Shown here: one piece after another, positions 9,342 through 17,087 of the stretch | Position numbering within the stretch: the stretch's first letter is position 1 | How the letters are laid out: each line of letters begins with the position of its first letter | NCBI GenBank assembly: GCA_021401465.1 | Contig: JADDMT010000272.1 | Span: forward strand, 1 to 20,697 | Source of the DNA: Teratosphaeria epicoccoides | Taxonomy: Eukaryota; Ascomycota; Dothideomycetes; Mycosphaerellales; Teratosphaeriaceae | Reading direction: 5' to 3' | Length of the DNA stretch: 20,697 nucleotides | Made by a program: the position numbers and the translations under genes | Notes under the pieces: generated by a model | Told to the model about the DNA's origin: nothing | Databases searched by the model: none | The model's input: the letters and a program-made list of their open reading frames with translations, nothing else

Positions 9342-9817
9342 TGTCATAAGGGTAGGTGCTAATAGCAGGAAGGGGATCAGGTATTAGACTCGCAGAGCTG
9401 TAAAGAATATCGACAATAGTAGTTAACCTTGTAACTAACTCTCCTCTAAGCAAGAGAGGATTAAATTAAGATTAAGCACGAAGCTCCTAACTGCCTATCC
9501 TGAAGCTATCCCTATATACTAGAGAGACAGAGTAGCTCTGTTAGATCTGTCGACAGACCTAACAGATCTATGTCTGTAGATCTATAGACTAACCCTATAG
9601 ATCCGAGAGTCTGTTATCCTATGACAGATCCCTTCTCCCCTATAGGCCTGTAGATCTGTAGACTAACCCTACAGATCCGGGGATCTGTCCTTACGTGACA
9701 GATCCTTTCTCCTATGACTATGCTATGACTCATAGCACTTACATGACTATGCTATGACTTATAGCACTTAGGACACTTATAATCCTGTAACTCATAGTAC
9801 TCCTAACACTCATGACA
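9342..9817 (+). repeat. LTR A of the TGTCAT family (solo or partial)
   Basis: It begins TGTCATAAGGG and ends CACTCATGACA, giving TG...CA ends with a 6-bp inverted repeat. It is homologous to 13609-14049 (inverted), 19829-20162 and 20163-20652. A 29-bp unit is duplicated near the 3' end (9714-9742, 9743-9770). Flanks are caaaa and atata, so no target duplication is seen. No internal coding region of this family occurs in the window. Confidence 0.78.
9522..9720. repeat. Cluster of palindromes inside LTR A
   Basis: Successive hairpins are visible: CTGTTAG...CTAACAG around TCTGTCGACAGA, GATCTATAG...CTATAGATC, GATCTGTAG...CTACAGATC and GGATCTGTC...GACAGATCC. The same series occurs in the other LTRs of the family, so it is a family property. 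Confidence 0.75.
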
Positions 9818-10199
9818 ATATAGTTAATACTATTAGGAAGTATTAGAGCCACACATACTTAACATACTACCCTTAGCATGCTATAGACCCTGTCTATTAT
9901 AGTAGGCGTCTCTTTATATGTTAACTTAGGTTTACTACCTACGCGTAGGGATATAATAATCCTATGTACTACCCTCTCTATAGTACCCTTATAGGGACTC
10001 TTAAGCCTTGTAGTACCCCTATAGAATTAGGCGTAGACATGTCTTCCTAATTAAGGGGCATTAGGGGATATAAGTACCTCGTATGCTACCTCTATAATAA
10101 GTAGAAAGTAGCGCTATCTTGTACCTATTAAAAAGTTATATTACTCTGTTATACTACGAGATATTTTCATTATCATATAGCTTTATATCTATATTAGTT
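9818..10199 (+). repeat. LTR of chromovirus copy 3
   Basis: It aligns with 8764-9127 and is slightly longer from small insertions. Its start directly abuts the end of LTR A. TATA-like GATATAAG (near 10060) is kept, while the self-priming motif reads AGAAAGTAG (10103-10111). CTGCTTTCT follows at 10200-10208. Confidence 0.82.
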
Positions 10200-10243
10200 C
10201 TGCTTTCTCTCCCCCTACTTTATAGTCTATAAGAGAACATAAC

Positions 10244-10620
10244 ATGTCTAGAGTACCCTAAATCTGTAACTAGTACACTATAAGTGCTACCTATTACAAC
10301 TATACTAACAAAACAGAACTAAGTAACTAGGGCAGTTATCCTGTAGGACTACTAGCTAAAGACGACACTACATTAAATAACGGCTCTACTAAAGGCTAAT
10401 TACGTAGCAGAGAAGGTAATATACTCCCTATATAGGGACTATAACTAGCCCTAACTATTAACCTAGCCCTAACTATTAACCTAGCCCTAACTATTAACCT
10501 AGCCCTTATAGCCATGATTGTTAAACAGGTTACGAACTGCCTTGCGAATAGTAGCTAGGACCGAACCTCTCCTAGTAGTAATAACTATGGAAATAGTAAA
10601 GATGTAGCTATAAGTAGTAT
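10244..10620 (+). pseudogene. gag start of chromovirus copy 3
   Basis: The ATG (10244) is followed by TCTAGAGTA as in the other two copies, and the alignment runs to aagtagta near 10620, about 125 codons. It contains many stops and a triplicated 18-bp unit absent from copies 1 and 2. The Gag core domain is missing, so this is only the N-terminal disordered part. Confidence 0.8.
10445..10506 (+). repeat. 18-bp tandem repeat, three full units, within gag of copy 3
   Basis: The unit ctagccctaactattaac is perfectly repeated at 10445, 10463 and 10481 with a partial fourth. Copies 1 and 2 have one unit at this place. Eighteen bases are six codons, so the expansion kept the frame. The units are identical, so the expansion came after or escaped most mutation. 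Confidence 0.9.
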
Positions 10621-10624
10621 AGTA

Positions 10625-10930
10625 TGTTACAGAATGTTCTAGGGCTAAACTTCAGCTAGTCAGAACATGCAGAACAAGCAGGGACAGCGCTACAACAAGC
10701 GGGGACAGCGCTGCAGAGTAATCTGCTACTCTATAGTACTCTGTCAAACAGAGTAACAGAGTAGGATAGAGTACTAGGCGTAGCTACTACAGAATAATCT
10801 GCTACTCTATAGCGCTCTGTTAAATAGAGTAGTAGAGCAGGACAGAGCACTAGAGAATCTCCTATGTATTTAGGAACGTTAAGATGCCCTTATAGCTTCG
10901 ATGCGTTTAACTTATGTTACATACTTACTA
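10625..10930 (+). repeat. Probable LTR of another Ty3-type family
   Basis: It begins TGTTACAGAATG exactly where copy 3 of the chromovirus stops, and a gag fragment of another family follows. It contains a 21-bp duplication (10673-10693, 10694-10714) and a 76-bp unit starting at 10715 and again at 10791. The 3' end is not sharply visible and no second copy is present, so the LTR call rests on position and the TG start. Confidence 0.5.
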
Positions 10931-11181
10931 ATTAGAATTACCTTTATACTAATCATTCTGTCTTAGCTCCTACTTGTGTTAGTACTATCTAAAGAAGCCT
11001 TAGCTTACACATGATAGGAAGTCACCTAACTACCTGTTGCAAGTAACTATAACACTTTAAACGCCCTTAGGATAAGCGCCTCATCACAAGTTAGAAGGGG
11101 AACTCCTGCGCCTAGTAAGACAAGTAGTACTAAACGTACTACTACTAGTACTAGTAACGTACTAGGAAACTATACTAGAAA

Positions 11182-11360
11182 CGATTCTCTTAAGATTAGA
11201 AAGCTAGACTTCTACTATAGCAACTAAGACAAGTTTAATACCTAGGTTAACTAGATAGACATGTACTTCATGTTTAACTAGGTTTAGGACAACTTAAAGC
11301 TAGTCTTTGTAACGACGTTTATATGTCTCGAAAACCTTACCCCTAAGCAGTACGAAGTAC
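11182..11360 (+). pseudogene. Gag core fragment of a second Ty3-type retrotransposon
   Basis: One frame reads KLDFYYSN, DKFNT, DMYFMFN, DNLKLVFVTTF and LENLTPKQYE with TAG/TAA at probable Gln/Trp codons. This resembles the Gag domain of Ty3/gypsy elements (a Pro-Asp-x-Tyr-Tyr-Gly-x-Arg core followed by YFxFN). It is not similar to the chromovirus Gag above. The frame breaks off before a hairpin at 11371, and protease and later domains are missing. Upstream (10931-11181) coding-like sequence without a recognised motif is probably leader plus gag start. Confidence 0.62.
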
Positions 11361-11370
11361 GAAGAGTACA

Positions 11371-11443
11371 CCGAGTAGAGCCGAGTTAGCTAAGTAAGTG
11401 CTAGTAGTATACTAGTAGTATCTTACTAGCTCGGCCTACTCGG
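11371..11443. repeat. Long imperfect hairpin
   Basis: The left arm CCGAGTAGAGCCGAG...TAAG pairs with CTTAC...CTCGGCCTACTCGG on the right with about 22 paired positions and two single-base bulges. The loop contains TAGTATACTA. It sits just where the gag fragment ends and may mark an element end. Confidence 0.6.
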
Positions 11444-11928
11444 CCCTACTCCTAGCCACTTAATTCACGGGCTCGTTAGCCTTCATACTTATGCCTACTT
11501 GTAGGCATGCTTATTTAACGGCTTTCTACTTGATCGCTACTTACCTACACTTGTACGCTCCTCTGATATGTACGTCTACTTAGCCCTACTCCTAGCCCTG
11601 CGATCTGGCGACAGGCATCACTACTAAGTGTTAGCGATATGTAGTAGTTAGAACACGTACTACTACAGCCGCTTGCCTGTAGGAATTAGCCACTATTCTA
11701 ATACGTAGTCTATGATAGGCTAAAGAACAGGAAATAGCATCGTTCTTAGGGTGTCGATATTAAATACAGGCCCTTTTAACTCACGAGCTTAGCTTGTTCG
11801 TCACAAAATACACCGTTTTGTCTACTACTAAATAAACAATTAAAACAGACCCCTAGGCTGTCTACATCTTATCCCTATGTCATCTACACTGTTACTGCAG
11901 TCTATACTACGATCTGCGTAAGCCCCCC
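11444..11928. other. Region downstream of the MYND gene
   Basis: No coding frame was recognised. It holds the near-perfect palindrome ATGCCTACTTGTAGGCAT (11491-11508), the pair ACAGGCA (11611-11617) and TGCCTGT (11674-11680), and a hairpin GTAGTAGT...ACTACTAC between them. Confidence 0.5.
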
Positions 11929-13383
11929 TCATAACAGGGTAGAAAGGTTACTAACTACTCCCTTCTTCCTACTATAATGCTCGTGAATAAAACTTGTCTT
12001 TAGACTGCTGTCCCCCTCACATAGCTCGTTTACTACACTAGCTACTACACTACTATCTCTGCGCTATAGGTAGTCTCTAAAGCCTTCTATAGTCGACAGC
12101 TATAGCTTGTAAGTTGTCTACATCCTCCTATGCCTTTCCTTATACGCTTAGAGGCGTATCTAGTCCGCAAACTATTCGACAATCTTGTCTTCGACCTCTA
12201 CGCTCTCTAATATTCCCTTATACTTCTTAACTGCTAGAAACTAAAGTCGAGGCAGCCGAGTAGCTACAATAGTCATGCAGAGTACGAACTGCTTAGACTA
12301 CACGAAACTACAGAGGTCTGCGTTAATGTCATCTGAATTCTAGTAAATACATACATATACGACTAAAATATGCTACTGTTAAATTACATCTACCTGCTAT
12401 TACTACATTAAATTAACAGGGACTATAGCTCTTACTAGTATGCTAGTCTCATAGGAGCTAAGAAATAAGTAAACTATAAGCAATACTATCTCTGCTAGCT
12501 CGCCAGACTTTAGGAAACACGGCTAGACCCCCCTTTAGAACACTACTATGTCTTTACGCCCGCCTGCTTGCTAGCCTACTATAGCCTTAGAAACATGTGT
12601 CGAGATGCACATATGCACTTGTTAGCGCATCTCGTTCCTCTGCACGTAGTACTAGACAATAAACGGCTTGTTTATTATGCTATTCAAAGTAGCTAAGTTG
12701 TTGCGGGCTCCTACGACGACGTCGCTAAACTCGCCCTGTAGACCCTGTCTAAACCGTGGAGAGAACTCGTCGTATAATGGCTCTATGTTGTATGTATTCT
12801 ACAGGCCTTAGTAGAATGCCTAGGTGTACTAGTCTTCTGTCTTGTACTCGACATTAACCTTCTTTTAGCCTGACTAATTAGCGTCTTCTGTCTTCATCAT
12901 AATGAAGATGACCTTCCTATTTCTTTTGCTCCTAAACACACGGACCCCCCTAAAACTCATCTAAGGGGCGTTAGGGGTCCCATTGTAACTGACGACAGTT
13001 AGCCCGCTAAATAAAAGCTCATGTGTACCTAGCAGTCTAGTAAGTAGCACTCCTAACACCTTGTTCGTGATTAGGGGCAGTACACTGTTAGCCTACTCCC
13101 TTGTCGCGCGACTCGCTATGTCCTCCCCTTCAAAGATCTTCTTAAACGGCAAGATTTTAACGCGTCTAGTAAACATGAAGTTAGTGACTAGTCGTCATAT
13201 CTTAGGGTTAACTACATACTAATTCCTATTCTAGGTTAGCTGCTTAGCGTAGCTGTCCTTATAGTTGTCATGCTAGTCGATTATCTGGCAGTTCTTGCTG
13301 TAGTAGGCTTCTACCTAACATAGGCACTTCTTAAGCGGGCTGTCGATACTACAGTTAGCGCATTAAGCGACTATGCTAGCTAT
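11929..13383 (-). pseudogene. MYND-type zinc-finger gene, RIP-damaged
   Basis: One frame of about 485 codons runs without an indel from 13383 to a TGA at 11931-11929, with more than 25 TAG/TAA stops. The inferred start is the codon at 13383-13381, now ATA in the context ACAATAGCT, which would be a good start context as ATG. The N-terminal finger (13362-13249) has C-x2-C, then KKC-x-C, five residues to Y-S-x2-CQ, then D-stop-H and a late K-D-S-Y. MYND fingers have CxxC...YCSxxCQ...W...HK..C, so several Tyr and stop codons sit where Cys, His and Trp are expected. MYND domains bind proline-rich partners. The rest (LYDEFSPRFRQGLQGEFSD, SVEVEDKIVE) is not recognised. It is divergent from the next gene. 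Confidence 0.66.
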
Positions 13384-13608
13384 TGTCTTAAATAGTAAGA
13401 TAGAGGGTTGATTAATGTTACTACTACTTGTGTGTATTAGGCAAGTCTTCGAAGTTAGTTAATGTCATTAGTGAAGAGTTAAAGTAGAAGAGTAGTAGTA
13501 GATATAGATATCTCTAGCTACTAAGTGCACGTGCTACTACCTAGCTAGCGCACATAAGGCTGTCGCAACTGCCGTCTAGATTAGTTAGCTGCTACGTGCC
13601 GCTATGTG
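13384..13608. other. Upstream region of the MYND gene
   Basis: No coding frame was recognised. GATATAGATATC-like alternating sequence lies near 13500-13512. It continues beyond the solo LTR at 14050, so the original space between the two divergent genes was about 850 bp. Confidence 0.45.
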
Positions 13609-14049
13609 TGTCATGAGTGTCAGGAGTACTATAAGTCATAGGATCGTGAGGGTCCTAAGGACTATAAGTTATAAGCATAGTCATAGGAGAAAGGATCTGT
13701 CACGTGAGGATAGATCCCCGGATCTGTAGGGTTAGTCTACAGATCTACAGGCCTATAGGGGAGAAGGGATCTGTCATGGGATAACAGACCCTCGGATCTG
13801 TAGGGTTAGTCTACAGATCTACTAACACGGATCTGTTAGGTCTGTCGACAGATCTAACAGAGCTGCTCTGTCTCTCTAGTATATAGGGATGGCTTCAGGA
13901 CAGGCAGTTAGGAGCTTCGTGCTTAATTTAATTCCCTTTCCCTAGGGGATAGTTAGTTCTAAGGACAATTGCCATTATCGATATTCTTCACAGCTCTACA
14001 AGTCTAACACCTAGTTACCTTCCTGCTATTAGCACCTACCCTTATGACA
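13609..14049 (-). repeat. Solo LTR B of the TGTCAT family with perfect target duplication
   Basis: On the minus strand it begins TGTCATAAGGG (14049) and ends CTCATGACA (13609), 441 bp. The five bases on both sides are ATGTG (13604-13608 and 14050-14054), a perfect target site duplication. It is therefore a genuine insertion reduced to one LTR. It lacks the 29-bp duplication of LTR A. Confidence 0.9.
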
Positions 14050-14679
14050 ATGTGCTGCATGTAGGTAGTTATGCGCTCTTAACAAAGAAGTAGTAACTAT
14101 AGCGACATCTATCCTATGTAGCTGTATCTGCTAAGTACACATGCTGCTGTCAAGCTAGTATTAGTGTAACTATGTCACGGTTGCTACTATTCCTAATGCC
14201 TCCGTATAGTAGTAGATAAGGTCTGTAGGTCGCAACTACGAGGATCATTTTTTACTGCCTTTTAAGGCAAAATCGCCTGATATTATGCCTTCTTCATTTA
14301 GTTATGTGCCTAGGCAGCAGTATGTAATATTTAACCGAATCTGTAACAGCGTCGCGTGCCTTCTGTTTCTAGCCATTATTTAGGCAGTAGCGTCATGTGC
14401 CTTCTATTTCTAGTCATTTCTTAGGCAGAAGCTAATGATGTGACGATGTAACGTGTACGGTTAGCGACTATGTAGAGTACATGACCTATAGCTACTAAAA
14501 TACAAAAGAAGCTTAGTGCTTCGAACTTCTTTCTTTTAAACAACTACCTTATGTAGTACTCGGCTTCTTCTTTAGCATCTATACAGATACTAGCATACTG
14601 ACAACACTATAGCATGTAAGCATTATATGCTTATATGACAAGACTATGTACTAACACGCTAGTAGATTCCGAACCTACT
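14050..14679. promoter_or_regulatory. Divergent intergenic region with TGCCT/AGGCA palindromes
   Basis: This 630-bp stretch between the two divergent genes has no recognised coding. It contains four palindromic TGCCT...AGGCA sites: 14256-14269, 14307-14316, 14357-14386 and 14398-14427, the last two being parts of a 41-bp direct repeat. Hairpin GAAGC...GCTTC lies near 14510. TATA-like TTATATGC lies about 55 nt before the plus-strand ATG. The sites could bind a regulator or transposase; that is inference. Confidence 0.5.
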
Positions 14680-14999
14680 ATGTCGACTAATCTGACCCTA
14701 GACCTAGAGCTAGCGATTAGTGTAGGTTCTAAGCACGCCAAGTTCGCGGCTAACTACGTCCGCGATACCGTCTAGGCATTAGAAGCCGCCGTCGCGCTAC
14801 AGAAGGCATATCCAGACTTCGATGCTTACAAGGATCTCGTTAACTACACCCCTTAGGTAGAGCATTAAGCTAGGCATAAGGTACTCGATGTCGCATGTAG
14901 CGGTAGCCTGATTAGGCTCCTAGCGAGTGTAAAGCTAGCTACGCTAGATAGTGTATACTTCCTAGACTTCTATGCTAAGATGCTAGATAAGAGCTAGTA

Positions 15000-15052
15000 G
15001 TATGTGTTATAGCTAGGCCTTAGAGGCAATACTGTTACTAACTAATCTCTAG
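15000..15052 (+). other. Predicted intron 1
   Basis: GTATGT at the 5' end, a perfect TACTAAC branch sequence (15036-15042) and CTAG at the 3' end, 53 bp long. Its removal joins two frames that are each open (apart from TAG/TAA) on either side. These are the standard features of short fungal introns. Confidence 0.75.
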
Positions 15053-16277
15053 TACCATGCGGGACTACTAGGGAAGCGTAGACTTGTAGCGCTTTATCTA
15101 GGCGAGGCTTAGTCGTACCCCTATAGCCTGCATCAAGTAGGCTGCTAGATGCCCTAACGGCTTTTAGATAGTATTTGCAAAGGGTATACTAGAGATGTTC
15201 GAGCTACGGGTCTATTCGGGGCTAATCCGCTAGCTGCGTAAGCTAGATAGTAACAATGGCTAGCTGATCTTAGATTAGAAGGAGCCTGCTCCTAGCTAGT
15301 AGCTACTCTTACACTAACTAAGCGAGGCTACTTCTATGGCCTATCGAGAGTATACTATAAGAGACTAGGCCTTATTACTATTACGCATTCAGAATGTTTA
15401 GCACCCTGCCCTACTAAGTCCCGGCTTTAACCGTCTAATTACGTAGTATACTATGATCGCTAGCTAGGACGAATTAGCGAGGGCGCGGAGATCTATGCTT
15501 GCTTTCTTCGCTAAGCCTAGTGTAGTAAGTAAGGTGTCCCTCTACGCAGACTTTCTGACCTACTAGCTAACAGATTAGTTAACTGCTCTGTACGACTTAT
15601 TTGTCAAGCGAGTAAGAACCCGTGTCAGCCATTTAACCGTGGCGTTAGAGGTCAAAGTCGACATGGCGTAGCATGAATAGCTTAATAGCAAGATCGGTAG
15701 TACTACTCCTAGGCAGAGGGGTTTCTAGGTCGAGCTCTTATATACTCTCCTTATTAAGCCTATAGCTACGATACCTCTTAATCAAGTCAAACGGGAATTG
15801 TCGCGCATAGAGAGACGTGCGCTAGAACGACAGGTAGCGAAGGCTCTATAGAAAGGGCAGTAAATATACGAGGTAGATGAGCTAGCTAGCTGCCTAGACG
15901 CTAGCTAGTAGAGAGATGTGCATGCGATGAGAGACTTTCGGCTAGTAGCACTAACTACTAATCCTGCGGCATGACTAATAAGTAGTTATGCACGTAGGTA
16001 GAAGACCTGCTTACGGCTGTAGCAGGCAGCAATTCATGACTTTCTTGAGAACTTACTAAGCATCTACAAGGGTCTTGCTCTTCTTAGCATCTTATGAAAT
16101 CGCAGGTAAGATGTTAACGTCCTCAGGCTACACTTCGTAGTCTATTAGGCCCTCGTAGAGACTAAGCATATTAACCTTACTATGAAGGGATACTCCTTGA
16201 ACTAAAGCGGTAGTAGAAGGGATGCCGCCGATACTAGATGGCCTAGGTCTAGTGTACCTCGCCCTAGCGGCAGAGGC

Positions 16278-16342
16278 GTAGGTTACGAATAGCATAACAT
16301 TAGCATAACGTCTATCTATTACTATATATTACGACTATGTAG
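16278..16342 (+). other. Predicted intron 2
   Basis: GTAGGT to TATGTAG, 65 bp. Removal links the second exon in phase with the acidic third exon. No perfect branch sequence was found, so this is weaker than intron 1. Confidence 0.4.
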
Positions 16343-16604
16343 CAGATCCTCTGGCCCTGCCTCGATTCCGATGAATCCGACGAAGACTAGGAGGACGAGT
16401 CACCATCTAAGAAGGCTAAGGGTAACTCCGGTCAGCCGTTTAGCACATTTTGCTACGATCTGACAGGGTGCTAAGCGGCTAACTAGAGTTACACTTAGCC
16501 TTCTTAGATAGTAACTTGTCCTCCTAGTCTTCATAAGATTCATCGATGCCGTGTACTCTATTAGTTAAGGCTAGAGCTAGCGACAGACCGCATAAACTAT
16601 CTAC

Positions 16605-16836
16605 CCTAGCCGCGTTCGAAAGTGCTAGCAGTATACCTATAGCACCTCACTCTACCTACTGTCACTAGTTCCGCAAGATAGGGTAATAGCATACTTGACC
16701 TAGCCGCGACTAAAGGTGCTAGTAGTATACCCGTAGCATCTCCTTCTATCTGCTGCTAGTATTAGGGTAAGATAGGGTAACAGCACACTTGACCTAGCCG
16801 CGATCAAAAGTGCTAGTAGTATACCCGTGGCACTTT
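16605..16836. repeat. 94-bp tandem repeat, about 2.5 units
   Basis: Units start with CCTAGCCGCG at 16605, 16699 and 16793, the third being partial. Each contains AGTGCTAGYAGTATACC-like sequence. Ninety-four is not a multiple of three, so it is probably not coding. It lies between the convergent ends of the unrecognised gene and the transposase. Confidence 0.8.
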
Positions 16837-17087
16837 AAGGCGTCTCTTGTAATTTACTGCTAGTAGTTTTATCACAATGTCTGTAGGTATAGGGCTAGCA
16901 TTTAACCTACTAGTAGTATGCTTCTAGTACTCTCGACTACTTCTTGTGTACATCTGGCATCCTGACCCTTGCTCTTATTCTTCTAGTTAGTCGAACTAGT
17001 AGCGCTAGTTACAGAAGTATTGCTTACGCTAGGGCTTATAGCGTGCTACCTTTATCGAGCTTACTAGTATGGCATTTGTTGCATATG
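16837..17087. other. Spacer before the transposase 3' end
   Basis: No supported gene. A plus-strand open stretch at 16944-17159 overlaps the antisense of the transposase C-terminus and is best read as a shadow. Confidence 0.5.

Larger units (their letters stand above)
9818..10624 (+). mobile_element. Chromovirus copy 3: LTR plus start of gag, strongly decayed
   Basis: This is a third copy of the same family, aligning first with the LTR and then with the leader and gag of copies 1 and 2. Similarity ends near 10620, just before the TGTTACAG repeat. It is the most AT-shifted copy, with many sites reading TA where copy 1 has CG or CA. The rest of the element is not in the window. Confidence 0.85.
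14680..16564 (+). pseudogene. Unrecognised gene with two predicted introns, RIP-damaged
   Basis: The frame from ATG (14680) reads MSTNLTLDLELAISVG and continues to 14999. A 53-bp intron (15000-15052) restores the second frame, which runs from 15053 to 16277 (SVDLQRFI-like start, LSPGFNRLI, AKPSVVSKVSLYADFL, RELSRIERRALERQVAKAL). A second predicted intron (16278-16342) leads into an acidic stretch SDESDED followed by SPSKKAKGN, a possible nuclear signal. Stops are TAG/TAA at likely Gln/Trp codons, plus TGA at 15972 in coding-like sequence. I do not recognise the family. The mostly helical, charged composition and nuclear-signal-like tail suggest a nuclear protein. The end at 16562-16564 is uncertain. 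It is convergent with the transposase. Confidence 0.6.

Noticed and set aside
11361..13608. MYND gene as the antisense gene of the second Ty3 element, parallel to the one in the chromovirus
   Set aside because: No pol remnant lies between the gag fragment and the gene, and no second TGTTACAG LTR follows within the window, so the link is unsupported, though not excluded.
9342..14049. LTR A and LTR B as long terminal inverted repeats of a 4.7-kb DNA transposon
   Set aside because: LTR B alone has a perfect 5-bp duplication (ATGTG), each copy has TG...CA ends, and same-direction copies occur at 19829 and 20163. Two independent LTR insertions explain this better.
16605..16836. CRISPR-like array
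   Set aside because: Units are contiguous 94-bp tandem repeats without unique spacers, in a fungal transposon setting.
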